NCBI RefSeq assembly: GCF_004367585.1
Contig: NZ_CP038015.1
Span: 773,501-837,500, forward strand
Origin: Paenisporosarcina antarctica
Lineage (GTDB): Bacteria; Bacillota; Bacilli; Bacillales_A; Planococcaceae
Length of the DNA: 64,000 bases
Reading direction: 5' to 3'
This document shows positions 27,754 through 36,914 of this stretch, one piece after another. A program made the position numbers and the translations under genes. A model generated the notes under the pieces. The model saw nothing but the letters and a program-made list of their open reading frames with translations, ran no database searches and had not been told where the DNA came from. The stretch's first letter is position 1. Every line of letters begins with the position of its first letter.

Positions 27754-27894
27754 TTAGAATGTATTTTCAGGTTTTGGATCAATTACTTCTGAATCACGAG
27801 AAATTAAAGCTTTTTGCAAAAAATACATAATGAAATAAGTAACTACTCCTAGAATAGCCATAAAGCCAATTACAGTTACTACACCTAAAGCCAT
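27754..27894 (-). CDS. Small single-span membrane protein, 46 residues
   Basis: Begins MALGVVTVIGFMAILGVVTY, has one hydrophobic helix (about 4-27), then a polar tail ending in PKPENTF. GAGAGGGG precedes the ATG and a terminator follows immediately, so it is very probably a gene. I do not recognise the family. An inverted repeat of the Fur/PerR 7-1-7 type lies about 30 bp upstream. Confidence 0.7.
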   Translation of the reverse strand: MALGVVTVIGFMAILGVVTYFIMYFLQKALISRDSEVIDPKPENTF

Positions 27895-27924
27895 TGTAAT
27901 TCCCCTCTCTATTAATCATTTGTT

Positions 27925-27939
27925 TAATAATTATTATTA
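27925..27939. promoter_or_regulatory. 7-1-7 inverted repeat, Fur/PerR-box-like
   Basis: TAATAATTATTATTA is a perfect inverted repeat upstream of the 46-residue membrane peptide gene (minus strand). It overlaps a TATAAT hexamer on that strand. The sequence is very AT-rich, so chance is possible. Confidence 0.35.
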
Positions 27940-27995
27940 TACATGATTTAAGAGAATTCTAGTAGTGGTTAATCAAAATTGGTGAAAACTGCCGT

Positions 27996-29228
27996 TTAAA
28001 AAGCCCAGTTACCGTCACGGAATACTGCTTCTTTAGAACCATCTTCTAAAATTCCATCGATGTCCATTTGTTCTGAACCAATCATAAAGTCAACATGTGT
28101 AATACTTTGGTTTAAGCCATGTTCTTGTAGTTCTTCTGAGGACATTTTTTTGCCGCCTTCTAAACAGAATGCATAGGCACTACCAATTGCTAAATGGTTT
28201 GATGCGTTTTCATCAAATAAAGTGTTATAGAAAAGTAATCCAGATTCAGAAATAGGGGAGTGATGAGGAACTAAAGCAACCTCTCCTAAATACTTAGCCC
28301 CTTCATCCGTATCAACTAATCGTTGTAATACTTCTTGTCCTTCAGTAGCTTCAACTTTAACAATGCGACCTTTTTCAAATGTAATCTTGAAGTCGTCTAT
28401 GATGTTTCCGCCGTAGCTCAATGGTTTTGAACTAGAGACAACACCATTCACACCTGTTTTCAATGGAACCGTAAATACTTCTTCAGTAGGCATATTCGCC
28501 ATGAACGAAGTGCCTTTTTCATTTACACTGCCAGCCCCACACCATAAATGTCCTTTTGGAAGTTCAATTGTAAGATCAGTCCCTGGAGCAGTGTAGTGCA
28601 ATTTTTTGTAGTTTTTGTCATTTAAGTAATCAACTTTCTCATGAAGTGTGTCATCGTGTTTCGCCCAAGCTTCAATTGGAGAATCTACATCCGCTCGAAC
28701 TGCTTTAAAGATAGCATCCCATAAAGCACTAACTTGTTCATCTTCCGCTACATCTGGAAATGCTTTAGCTGCCCAAGATTTAGACGGAGCTGCAATGACT
28801 GTCCAACTAATTTTGTCTGATTGAATATATTGACGATATTTTGTTAATGCAGTTCCAGCTGCTTTTTGGAATGCCGAAATACGAGACGAGTCAATTCCTT
28901 TTAATAAATCAGGACTTGAAGATACTACACTCATAAATGCTGCGCCTTGATCAGCTAATTGTTCACGTTCTTGTACTTTCCATGCCGGATACTCCTCGAA
29001 AGATTCACTTGGAGCCAACTCGAAACGTGTACGTGTAATCACGTCATCTGTCCAGTCTACATATACTTGTTTTGCTCCAACTTCATACGCCATTTTTGTT
29101 AATAAACGAACGAATTTAGGGTTATCAATAGATGCTGTGATATATAAAATTTGACCTTTTTGAATGTTTACGCCTACTTTAACTGCTAACTCAGCATACT
29201 TCGTTAATTTTTCATTAAAAGTTGTCAT
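27996..29228 (-). CDS. M29 aminopeptidase, copy 2
   Basis: Paralogue of the gene at 14795-16024. It has the same three ligand blocks: YLGEVALVPHHSPIS, LLFYNTLFDENASNHLAIGSA and ITHVDFMIGSEQMDIDG. It removes N-terminal residues from peptides in the cytosol. AAAAGGAGATCACCT precedes the ATG. It stands alone, unlike copy 1, which sits in an operon. Two copies suggest an older duplication with different expression. Confidence 0.92.
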   Translation of the reverse strand: MTTFNEKLTKYAELAVKVGVNIQKGQILYITASIDNPKFVRLLTKMAYEVGAKQVYVDWTDDVITRTRFELAPSESFEEYPAWKVQEREQLADQGAAFMSVVSSSPDLLKGIDSSRISAFQKAAGTALTKYRQYIQSDKISWTVIAAPSKSWAAKAFPDVAEDEQVSALWDAIFKAVRADVDSPIEAWAKHDDTLHEKVDYLNDKNYKKLHYTAPGTDLTIELPKGHLWCGAGSVNEKGTSFMANMPTEEVFTVPLKTGVNGVVSSSKPLSYGGNIIDDFKITFEKGRIVKVEATEGQEVLQRLVDTDEGAKYLGEVALVPHHSPISESGLLFYNTLFDENASNHLAIGSAYAFCLEGGKKMSSEELQEHGLNQSITHVDFMIGSEQMDIDGILEDGSKEAVFRDGNWAF

Positions 29229-29341
29229 TAGGTGATCTCCTTTTTGTATAAGCTACTCCTATAGTAGCAATATTCGAAGGAGTAAATCAATTGAAAAGTT
29301 CGTGTGACGAAATAACCTTTAAAATGCTTTAATATTTAGAG

Positions 29342-29610
29342 TTGAAAATCAGTACAGAAGTCTATCAATCAATTCGCCAAGATGATGCAATGGAGGAAGA
29401 ATTTAGTTTACTACAGGAATCATTGAAAAAGCTTTTGCTGAAACAGATGATAAGGGTATTGTCGGTAAACACGTCACACCATTCTTGCTAGATAAAGTGA
29501 AAGAATTAACAAAAGTTAAAAGTTTGGACGCAAATATCTTTGATTAAACAAAATGCCATAGTTGGAACGGGAATTACTGTAGCTCATCAAAGACTTTTGA
29601 ATAACGATCT
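29342..29610 (+). pseudogene. psuG: Remnant of pseudouridine-5'-phosphate glycosidase psuG
   Basis: A TTG at 29342 opens a frame (LKISTEVYQSIRQ) like the PsuG N-terminus. From 29416, in another frame, the text reads [20 protein letters not shown] and then [12 protein letters not shown], which is characteristic PsuG C-terminal sequence. A further frameshift after SLDANI leads to [15 protein letters not shown]. PsuG normally has about 300 residues; the catalytic middle is missing. It is dead. The N-terminal assignment is weaker than the C-terminal one. Confidence 0.65.
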
Positions 29611-29719
29611 TGTAAAATGTTTTTTTAAAAAAGTTTTATTTGGTTTTGTGATCAAAAAAATTAGTACCTTAATTACGTATATAGAATAGTATATATGGAT
29701 ACGAATTGGAGGGTATTTA

Positions 29720-30307
29720 ATGTGTATTTACGTGTATCCCACAGGGGTTTATTATACTCCCTGTGTTAGTGGAGCTGAGCATGAATTAAGAAATACGTTG
29801 CGTTTACTATGGGAACAGCATGTCTACTGGACAAAATCTGCTATTATTAGTTTAATTAATAATTCACCAGATTTAGATGCAGTTTTAGCACGACTATTAC
29901 GAAATGCTCCTGAAATGGGGAACGTACTTAAACCTTACTACGGTGAGCAATTAGGAGACCAATACGGTGCTTTAATCAAAGCTCACTTAGTCATTGCTGC
30001 AGATCTTGTGAAAGCGGCTAAAGAAGGAGATACGCAAAGCTTTGAGTCTGTTGATAAAAAATGGTATGCCAATGCCGATGATATTGCTATATTTCTAAGC
30101 TCAATTAACCCTTATATATCACAGGAAGATATGAGAGAAATGATGTATAAACACTTGGATTTATTTAAATCAGAAACAGTTTTCTTACTTCAACAAGACT
30201 ATCAAGCAGCCATTAATACGTTTGACGAAATTGAAATGCAGGCTCTCCACATGGCAGATTATATTTCAGCAGCCATTATCAAGCAGTTTCCTCAAATTCA
30301 GATGTAA
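29720..30307 (+). CDS. Conserved hypothetical all-helical protein of spore formers
   Basis: A 195-residue protein. After an N-terminal leader of about 20 residues with two Cys, the text HELRNTLRLLWEQHVYWTKS and later FLSSINPYISQEDMREMMYKHL, ending with QDYQAAINTFDEIEMQALHMAD, matches a conserved helical family that I recall from bacilli and clostridia, sometimes mislabelled acetylglutamate kinase. No catalytic motif is seen. GGAGGGTATTTA precedes the ATG. Monocistronic with a terminator after it. Function unknown. Confidence 0.75.
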   Translation: MCIYVYPTGVYYTPCVSGAEHELRNTLRLLWEQHVYWTKSAIISLINNSPDLDAVLARLLRNAPEMGNVLKPYYGEQLGDQYGALIKAHLVIAADLVKAAKEGDTQSFESVDKKWYANADDIAIFLSSINPYISQEDMREMMYKHLDLFKSETVFLLQQDYQAAINTFDEIEMQALHMADYISAAIIKQFPQIQM

Positions 30308-30313
30308 GTAATG

Positions 30314-30345
30314 GACACCGTTGAGAATTCTCAACGGTGTCTTTT
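30314..30345 (+). terminator. Terminator after the helical hypothetical gene
   Basis: A perfect 28-base palindrome (30314-30341) is followed by TTTT. Confidence 0.8.
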
Positions 30346-30723
30346 AAAATAAAATAATAAGGTATAAAAATTTTGGACTGAAGAGAATTCTGAAGGATTT
30401 GGAAAAAAATACTGTCTTTACACTTTGAAAACCTTCTTGTGAATCAAAAAGTGACCGAAATTGCATCTCATGAAGATTCTTCTTTCCAAAAAGGGGTTGA
30501 TTCTTTCTTTGTCCAAACCAATATTCCTGTGTTAGAACCATGGAGCAGGAGATAATCTTATGAAAGAGACCTGGAAACGTTTAAGAGTCAGAGAACGCTT
30601 TAGTTTTACATTGACGCTTCGTAAGAAAAGCTGCAAGTCGAAGCTTGTAGCCTAATTTTTTGCACATTAAAACGTTTAAAAAACTTTAGATAAAGGAATT
30701 TCTAAATAAGGAGGGATTTTCGT
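30346..30723 (+). other. Intergenic stretch with short frames, possible gene remnant
   Basis: An open frame without a usual start runs from 30394 to 30555 and ends NIPVLEPWSRR; it reads like a natural protein C-terminus, but I cannot place it. From 30560 an ATG with CAGGAG eight bases before it opens a 31-codon frame (MKETWKRLRVRERF, stop at 30655), basic in character. Neither is supported beyond this. Confidence 0.3.
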
Positions 30724-32031
30724 ATGAAGACTGATGTATTCATTACAGGTGGTGGAATTGGTGGCTTGACGCTAGCATTAAAACTGGTAAGTTCAGGTAT
30801 CGATGTTGTGATGGTTGAAAAATTAACAGGAAATCAACCTATTTATAAAGGAGAATTATTGCAACCAAAAAGCATGCAAATTTTTGATGGATTACATGTT
30901 TATTATCAAGTCACTTCGAATGCGCAAATTATTGAGGTCCTTGATTTATTTGAACTGTCAAAAACATTAAAAGTGAAAGATCAGTCTTTTATGGATTACA
31001 CCGTCATTCCTGGGAAATATAATGCAGCCTACATGATTCACCATGAAAAGTTGAAAACTATCATATTTAAGCAAGCGGAAAAATATCCAAACTTTCATTA
31101 TTATAATGAGGCAACTTGTAAGGCAATTGAAAATAATACGGCTATCGTGCAACAAGGAAACGAAAAGTTCCAAGTAGAAGCAGCTTTCTTCATTGGTGCA
31201 GAAGGACGGGCATCTGTTACTCGCCAAGCGATGGGTATTAAAGTTGATCCGATTAAATATAATCATCATTTTATTACGGTTACTTTCCCTCGGCCTTCAG
31301 ACTTAGTGGGAGGGCAAATTTTTTCTAGTTACAATCGATTCTTAGGGTTATTTCCACTGCCTGATAATCAAGTACGTTCAGTCTATTTAATTCCTGCAGG
31401 TGACTATAAAAAAATTAAAGAAAAACCAATTGGACACTTTCATAAATTGTATACAGATCTTGCGCCATCTATCGATGGTTATGTTCAGCAGCTTACGGAT
31501 TGGTCAAAAATTCAATTAATGATTCCCATAATGTATCATGCGAATTCCTATGTACAAGGCAATAAAGTTATTATTGGAGACGCAGCACATGCTGTACATC
31601 CGATGGCAGGGGAAGGAATGAATATGGCTATCCAAGATGCCGACATTTTAGGTGAATTATTGGTAGATATGTATAAATTGTCATCTCTACATCCAGATAA
31701 TTTAGAGCAATTCGAATACGTTCGAAAAGAACGTGCTGATTACTTAATTCAACTAAGCCATTTGTCAGCACTTGCCTATTCATTCCCATTTCAACCAGTA
31801 AGTTGGATTCGCAGCAAAACCTTTGAACGAATAGAGGAAGATCCAGTTCTTCACTTCAAGCAAATGTTAAATGTATCTGGACTAGGCATGTGGAAAGAGT
31901 CTGTGAGAGATCGTTTTATTCAAGGTGGCATGATGCCAACTAGAAAAAAAAATTTGTCTGTTGCCAAAAAAGAAATGAAGTTATTTTCAGCGGAAGATGA
32001 TTATCCTTGGAAATGGAATGGCCTTTTATAG
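30724..32031 (+). CDS. FAD-dependent aromatic/quinone monooxygenase
   Basis: A class A flavoprotein hydroxylase. It shows the N-terminal dinucleotide-binding GGGIGGLTLALKL, the middle GAEGRASVTR block (the DG-type motif, with Glu in place of Asp) and GDAAHAVHPMAGEGMNMAIQDA, the FAD-ribityl GD motif. Such enzymes use NAD(P)H and O2 to hydroxylate aromatic rings, quinones or polyketides. The C-terminal 80 residues are lineage-specific. AAGGAGGGATTTT precedes the ATG. A methyltransferase gene follows 71 bp later, suggesting hydroxylation then O-methylation of one substrate, which is unknown. Confidence 0.85.
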   Translation: MKTDVFITGGGIGGLTLALKLVSSGIDVVMVEKLTGNQPIYKGELLQPKSMQIFDGLHVYYQVTSNAQIIEVLDLFELSKTLKVKDQSFMDYTVIPGKYNAAYMIHHEKLKTIIFKQAEKYPNFHYYNEATCKAIENNTAIVQQGNEKFQVEAAFFIGAEGRASVTRQAMGIKVDPIKYNHHFITVTFPRPSDLVGGQIFSSYNRFLGLFPLPDNQVRSVYLIPAGDYKKIKEKPIGHFHKLYTDLAPSIDGYVQQLTDWSKIQLMIPIMYHANSYVQGNKVIIGDAAHAVHPMAGEGMNMAIQDADILGELLVDMYKLSSLHPDNLEQFEYVRKERADYLIQLSHLSALAYSFPFQPVSWIRSKTFERIEEDPVLHFKQMLNVSGLGMWKESVRDRFIQGGMMPTRKKNLSVAKKEMKLFSAEDDYPWKWNGLL

Positions 32032-32102
32032 CACATTGATAGGTTTATATCTCAAAATAAACGTGTATTTAAATAACAATAAGTAAATGGGAGGGATAGG
32101 CA

Positions 32103-33092
32103 ATGGTTGATATAATGAAAATGTTTAAAGCGCGTATGTGGATGAAACGAAATGTTCCGTTTTTATATTCCTGGCATGCATACGTTGGGTATGAACTAAA
32201 TTTATTTAAAGCGTTTGAGCGTGGCGTAACCGTTGCCGACGTGGCGGATGCCTATCAAATAGATGAAATATTACTTAATCAATGGATGAGTGTTGGAGTG
32301 TCGATTGGTCATTTAAAACCCATGAGCCGCAATCGATATAAAACGGGAGCCATGTGGAAGTTACCACGGCCTAAAGATGAATCGTCTTCAGGTGTCATAT
32401 TAAAAGAAATGATGGAATTACATATTCCTAGTTTACTAGCTTATCCAGATATGATGCGAAATAAAACTCGCAATCACTTTGATGCGGATAAACATGCTGA
32501 TACGGTAGCTCAAACAAGTCGATTTTTAGAAGTAATTGCTTTGCCAAAAATTTCAAAATTATTAAAAGGAAATACTAAGCAGTTAGTTCTTGACATTGGT
32601 TGTGGAGAGGGAGGTTATATTAAACGGCTTGCTGAACGTTTCCCTGATTCTAAGTTCAAAGGTATAGAGATTAGTGATTCAGTTGCTAAAACGGCCATGA
32701 AATTAACCCAATCACTAGATAATGTATCAATTGATCAAGCTAATTTATGGGAATATGATCCGGAGACTTTATACGATTTAATATTATTGAACAATATCAT
32801 TCACTATGTTCCTCCCGAAAAGCGGCAAGAATTATTTTTGCGCTTAAGTGACTGGTTATGTGAAGGTGGCGTTTTATCAGTTGTTACACCTATTTCTGGT
32901 GGGGAAGAAAGTCCACCATTTGTTGCTGCATTTAATAGCTTCTTTCATTCATTTGAAAACTTGTATTCCTTACCTGAAAAAGAGCACTTAGAGCAATGGG
33001 GAATCGGTGCAAACTTAACCTCGATAAGTATACAAACTATCATTCGTGAAGGAAGTTGGTACGTTATACAATACAAAAAAACCTCTATATAA
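32103..33092 (+). CDS. Class I SAM-dependent methyltransferase, O-methyltransferase-like
   Basis: An N-terminal helical/winged-helix part (about 1-95) resembles the dimerisation domain of small-molecule O-methyltransferases (VADVADAYQIDEILLNQWM). The Rossmann domain has motif I LVLDIGCGEGGYIKRL, an acidic motif II end (KGIEIS) and LILLNNIIHYVPPEKR before the final strands. It probably acts on the product of the FAD monooxygenase upstream. GGGAGGGATAGGCA precedes the ATG. A terminator overlaps the stop codon. Confidence 0.83.
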   Translation: MVDIMKMFKARMWMKRNVPFLYSWHAYVGYELNLFKAFERGVTVADVADAYQIDEILLNQWMSVGVSIGHLKPMSRNRYKTGAMWKLPRPKDESSSGVILKEMMELHIPSLLAYPDMMRNKTRNHFDADKHADTVAQTSRFLEVIALPKISKLLKGNTKQLVLDIGCGEGGYIKRLAERFPDSKFKGIEISDSVAKTAMKLTQSLDNVSIDQANLWEYDPETLYDLILLNNIIHYVPPEKRQELFLRLSDWLCEGGVLSVVTPISGGEESPPFVAAFNSFFHSFENLYSLPEKEHLEQWGIGANLTSISIQTIIREGSWYVIQYKKTSI

Positions 33093-33105
33093 AACTAGAG
33101 GTTTT
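33078..33105 (+). terminator. Terminator overlapping the methyltransferase stop codon
   Basis: AAAACCTCTA (33078-33087) pairs with TAGAGGTTTT (33096-33105). The A- and T-rich arms allow action in both directions, also for the convergent yfkI. Confidence 0.8.
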
Positions 33106-33116
33106 CGTTTGCACAA

Positions 33117-33338
33117 TTATTTACGGAGTGATCCAAGTTCTGAAGCGATAGCTTGCATTTCACTCGGACTGAACGTTGTCCGGTTTTTAACCATGTTGTA
33201 CAAATAGTGTAAGTCTTCATATTGAGATTCATCAAAATTTTCGGATCTCATAGCATCTACATTGACCATACGAAGTTTGTCTTTTATCTGTTCAATCATG
33301 TATTCAACATTCTCTTGCGATGGTTGAGTTAAGTTCAT
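33117..33338 (-). CDS. yfkI: DUF1128 (UPF0435) protein YfkI
   Basis: A 73-residue acidic helical protein. [23 protein letters not shown] and the C-terminal [18 protein letters not shown] match YfkI of B. subtilis. The function is unknown. AAAGGCGGGAA precedes the ATG. It lies near yfkH, as in B. subtilis. Confidence 0.85.
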   Translation of the reverse strand: MNLTQPSQENVEYMIEQIKDKLRMVNVDAMRSENFDESQYEDLHYLYNMVKNRTTFSPSEMQAIASELGSLRK

Positions 33339-33481
33339 TTGGATTCCCGCCTTTCAAACGGTATTAGTTTATCATTTCATGCTACAGAAAAATTGTCAAA
33401 TCCAAGTAGCATTTTGTTTTAATACATATATAATTGGGTATATTAAAGCACATTGACTTTTAACCTTAGGAGGTTTTATTA

Positions 33482-33898
33482 ATGAAAGAAAGTAAATTTG
33501 TAAAAGGAATTGTAATAGGTGCAATTGCAGGTGCTGGATTAAGTTTATTAGATCGTATAACACGTGAAGATGTTAAATATAAGTTAAGAACGGTTTCCTC
33601 TGATGTTAAGTATTATTCGAAAAATCGTGAAGACTTGAAAATGAAATTACAAGAAAAAGCAGATCAAATCCATACTGTATATAACCAGTTTTCTCAAGAT
33701 GCACAATATTTATCGGATAAAGTAGATGAATTAAAAACATTAACTCCACAAGTGAAAACACTGGTCACTGATACAAAGGATGCATTCGTTCATTCCAAAG
33801 AAGAATACAAAACGATTGTAAAGAGCGAAGAAGATCAGTTCAAAATGCCAGTATTACCTGAGGAAGTTTATGAAGAGAAAGGAAGCTCGTTCTCTTAA
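33482..33898 (+). CDS. YtxH-domain protein
   Basis: A 138-residue protein with one N-terminal hydrophobic Gly/Ala-rich segment (FVKGIVIGAIAGAGLSLLD, 6-24), followed by a long charged helical region. This is the layout of YtxH-type stress-linked proteins. TTAGGAGGTTTTATTA gives a good ribosome binding site. The stop codon lies 17 bases before the ATG of yfkH, so they are co-transcribed. Confidence 0.75.
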   Translation: MKESKFVKGIVIGAIAGAGLSLLDRITREDVKYKLRTVSSDVKYYSKNREDLKMKLQEKADQIHTVYNQFSQDAQYLSDKVDELKTLTPQVKTLVTDTKDAFVHSKEEYKTIVKSEEDQFKMPVLPEEVYEEKGSSFS

Positions 33899-33914
33899 GA
33901 AAGGAATTGATTAC

Positions 33915-34892
33915 ATGGCGAACGAAAATCAACCAATTCAACCTAAGGGCAGTAAACAGTCCCGTTCCTCATATAATTTCTTAAATAAGATAAAGTTAAT
34001 GCAATTTAAAAAGAAAGATAAAGGTCCGGACGAACCTTTTGATGTCACATCATCAAAAGGTTTTTTTCAAGAATTATTAGCGAGGATTAAATATTTGGAT
34101 GTTACTGCTCTAGGCGCACAGCTTGCTTTCTTTTTTTTGCTATCATTATTTCCATTATTAATTTTTATGGTGACATTGCTTCCTTATTTAAATTTGCAAG
34201 AAGATCAACTCTTTAGCATTTTGCGTACATATGCACCAGACGAAGTTTATAAACTCATCTATGGCACAGTAAATGAAGTTCTTACCAATCGAAATGGTGG
34301 ACTATTATCTGTAGGAATACTTGCAACTATTTGGACTGCATCAAATGGTATGAATGCTTTGATTAAATCACTTAATCGCTCATATAGCCTTGAAGAAACA
34401 AGACCTTTCATTATAGCTAGAAGTATTTCAGTTATTTTTACACTTTTACTCATTACACTGTTTGTAATTGCTCTAGTATTGCCGGTATTTGGAGAACAAA
34501 TTGGCATATTTTTATTCTCATATTTAGGATACGAACAAAGTTTCTTGACTGTCTGGAATAGTATTAGATGGACGATTCCACCAGTAATGATTTTTGTTGT
34601 CTTCATGTTGTTATACTGGATTGCACCAAATAGAAAGTTGTATTTGAAAAGTGTAATACCAGGTGCCATCTTTGCTACGTTAGGGTGGATTCTCGTATCT
34701 CTAGCATTCTCATTTTATGTTAGTAGTTTTGCTAATTACTCTGCTACATACGGGAGTATTGGTGGAATTATCGTACTAATGATGTGGCTATATTTCTCAG
34801 GTACCATTTTAATGGTCGGTGGGCAAATTAATGCTGTTATGCAAGAACGTAAAGAAAAATTAGATATGAAAAAAGCAGGAGCTGTCGTATAG
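33915..34892 (+). CDS. yfkH: YihY/BrkB-family membrane protein YfkH
   Basis: Six hydrophobic segments follow a cytosolic N-terminal tail of about 65 residues. Signatures are GAQLAFFFLLSLFPLLIF, NGMNALIKSLNRSY, YWIAPNR and SFANYSATYGSIGGIIVLMM, typical of the YihY family (once thought to be RNase BN). The role is not established; an export or envelope role is assumed for the family. The ATG at 33915 has AAAGGA before it; the frame is open from 33870 inside the previous gene. A shared terminator overlaps the end. Confidence 0.88.
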   Translation: MANENQPIQPKGSKQSRSSYNFLNKIKLMQFKKKDKGPDEPFDVTSSKGFFQELLARIKYLDVTALGAQLAFFFLLSLFPLLIFMVTLLPYLNLQEDQLFSILRTYAPDEVYKLIYGTVNEVLTNRNGGLLSVGILATIWTASNGMNALIKSLNRSYSLEETRPFIIARSISVIFTLLLITLFVIALVLPVFGEQIGIFLFSYLGYEQSFLTVWNSIRWTIPPVMIFVVFMLLYWIAPNRKLYLKSVIPGAIFATLGWILVSLAFSFYVSSFANYSATYGSIGGIIVLMMWLYFSGTILMVGGQINAVMQERKEKLDMKKAGAVV

Positions 34893-34908
34893 ACGCTCCT
34901 GCTTTTTA
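34870..34908. terminator. Bidirectional terminator between yfkH and zosA
   Basis: AAAAAGCAGGAGC (34870-34882) pairs with GCTCCTGCTTTTT (34895-34907). It overlaps the yfkH stop codon and serves the convergent ATPase gene. Confidence 0.85.
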
Positions 34909-36810
34909 TTTAATTTTAAGTAAGCGTAGCCCATTTAAGATAACGAGAATGGTACTGCCTTCATGCCCGATCACGCCAAGTGGTAAATTAATAATTTGAA
35001 AGAAATTACTAAAAATCAAAAGTACAATAATCGAGATGGAGAAAATGACATTTTGTTTTACGACACGATTCATCTTCCGAGACAAATGAATCGCATACGT
35101 AATGCGAGATAAATCATCTTTCATAAGTACAACATCTGCAGTCTCTAGTGCAACGTCTGTGCCTTGACCCATGGCTATACCTAGAGTAGCGGTGGCTAAA
35201 GCTGGTGCATCATTAATACCATCCCCAACCATCCCAACGTTTCCATATTTCGCTAGAAGATCTTTCATATGTGTGACTTTTGTTTCTGGTAAACATTCGG
35301 CAATATAGTGATCAACGCCTGCTTCTTCTGCAATTACTTTAGCTGTTCGTTCATTATCGCCAGTTAACATAATTGTGTAAATACCTGCTTTTCGTAATAA
35401 TGAAATGGCTTCTTTAGATTCAGGTCGAACTGTGTCTTTAAGAGCTAATACTGCAATAATTCCATCTTGGTCAGCTGCGAAAATGACTGTTTTTCCTTCG
35501 TTTTCTAGATGAAGAGCTACATCATTACTAAAGGACATTGCCTCATCATAGCCTACAAAACGAGGCTTACCTACTTTCCATTCTTTCAAATCGATATCCG
35601 CCTTAATTCCCCAGCCTGGTATATCTTCCATTTTTGTAATAGGGAAAGTTTTTACACCTTTTGTGATAGCAAATGAAGTTATGGCTTGAGCCAATGGATG
35701 TGTGGATTGTGATTCAATACTCGCTAAACTCGTTAAAACAGCCTGTTCATCTAATCCATCCCGAACGATAAAATCTGTTACGAGTGGCTTTCCTTGTGTG
35801 AGCGTTCCAGTCTTATCAAGCGCAATTGCTTTCATATTACCAATGTTTTCTAGGTGGACTCCACCTTTAAATAACAATCCATTTTTCGCTCCGTTTGAAA
35901 TGGCAGCTAGCGTAGCGGGCATAATTGAAGCAACTAGTGCACAAGGGGATGCAACAACAAGTAAGACCATTGCGCGATAGAATGTGGTAGTCCAATCCCA
36001 ATCAAATATATAGTGAGGGAGGAACATCATCAAACCAACAGTAATAAGAACAATTTTTACATATTTACCTTCAAACCGTTCAATAAATTGTTGTGAAGGG
36101 GATTTTTCACTTTGAGCTGATTGAACAAGTTCAATAATTTTTTGAACTAACGATTCACTACTTGATTTCGTCATTTCGATTGTTAAAACACCGTTTAAAT
36201 TCACAGTTCCCGCAAACAATTCATCACCTGCGTGTTTTGAAACGGGTATAGATTCACCACTTATGGCTGCTTCATCAATAGAAGTACTACCGGTAACAAT
36301 CACACCATCAACTGGTATACGATCGCCTGGTTTGACAAGTAAACGATTACCTATTTCTAGGGTATTAACCAAGACGCGATTTGATTGTCCATTAGCATCA
36401 AGTAGCCATGCTTCTTCCGGTTGCAAATTCATCAAACTGGACAATTCTTTTTTGCTTTTGTTCATCGTGTAAGTTTCAAGTGCACCACTCAAAGAAAAAA
36501 TAAAAATAAGGATGGCGCCTTCAGCCCAATAGCCAATTACGGATGAACCTATTGCAGCAAAAATCATGAGTAACTCTACATTTAGCTCTCTTCGATGAAT
36601 GGTATTTAAAATTCCTTCTTTGGCTTGCGCAAATCCACCTATTAGAAAGGCGGCTAAATATAAAGTAATGGAAAGGGAACTTTCTTCACCTATGCCAAAA
36701 AACCAAGCAAAAAGAATTAAGACCCCAGAGAAGAGAGCTGCAATCAATTCAATATGTGGTTTTAAACGACTGAGAATTGATGGTGAATCTTGTTGCTTAA
36801 TACCTTCCAT
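34906..36810 (-). CDS. zosA: P1B-type metal ATPase, ZosA-like
   Basis: A heavy-metal-transporting ATPase without N-terminal metal-binding domain. It shows GESIPVSKHAGDE (actuator TGES-type loop), the ion-site SPCALVAS in place of CPC, DKTGTLTQGKP with the phosphorylated Asp, THPLAQA (the HP motif of P1B ATPases) and GDGINDAPAL. Length (634) and the SPC motif match B. subtilis ZosA (YkvW), a peroxide-induced zinc importer. The ATG at 36810 is seven bases after AGGAGG; the ATG at 36816 is too close. The promoter carries a perfect PerR box (36915-36929), which strongly supports the ZosA identity. The transported metal is inferred. Confidence 0.87.
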   Translation of the reverse strand: MEGIKQQDSPSILSRLKPHIELIAALFSGVLILFAWFFGIGEESSLSITLYLAAFLIGGFAQAKEGILNTIHRRELNVELLMIFAAIGSSVIGYWAEGAILIFIFSLSGALETYTMNKSKKELSSLMNLQPEEAWLLDANGQSNRVLVNTLEIGNRLLVKPGDRIPVDGVIVTGSTSIDEAAISGESIPVSKHAGDELFAGTVNLNGVLTIEMTKSSSESLVQKIIELVQSAQSEKSPSQQFIERFEGKYVKIVLITVGLMMFLPHYIFDWDWTTTFYRAMVLLVVASPCALVASIMPATLAAISNGAKNGLLFKGGVHLENIGNMKAIALDKTGTLTQGKPLVTDFIVRDGLDEQAVLTSLASIESQSTHPLAQAITSFAITKGVKTFPITKMEDIPGWGIKADIDLKEWKVGKPRFVGYDEAMSFSNDVALHLENEGKTVIFAADQDGIIAVLALKDTVRPESKEAISLLRKAGIYTIMLTGDNERTAKVIAEEAGVDHYIAECLPETKVTHMKDLLAKYGNVGMVGDGINDAPALATATLGIAMGQGTDVALETADVVLMKDDLSRITYAIHLSRKMNRVVKQNVIFSISIIVLLIFSNFFQIINLPLGVIGHEGSTILVILNGLRLLKIK

Positions 36811-36827
36811 TTTCATTCCTCCTGATA

Positions 36828-36844
36828 ATGATATTCAATATCAT
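36828..36844. repeat. 17-bp palindrome next to the zosA ribosome binding site
   Basis: ATGATATTCAATATCAT is a perfect 7-3-7 inverted repeat, ending about 18 bases before the zosA start. It could be an operator for a metal sensor such as an ArsR/SmtB-type repressor, or an RNA hairpin. No regulator gene adjoins. Confidence 0.45.
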
Positions 36845-36865
36845 ATGCCTATTAATGTACGAAAA

Positions 36866-36892
36866 GCTGGCACTCCCATAGGGAATACCAGC
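36866..36892 (-). terminator. Hairpin in the zosA leader, terminator-like
   Basis: On the minus strand GCTGGTATTCCC pairs with GGGAGTGCCAGC (two G-T pairs), followed by TTTTCG. It lies downstream of the PerR-controlled promoter and upstream of zosA. It may end fumarase readthrough or attenuate zosA. Confidence 0.5.
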
Positions 36893-36914
36893 ATTTATTA
36901 GAATTATTATTAAT

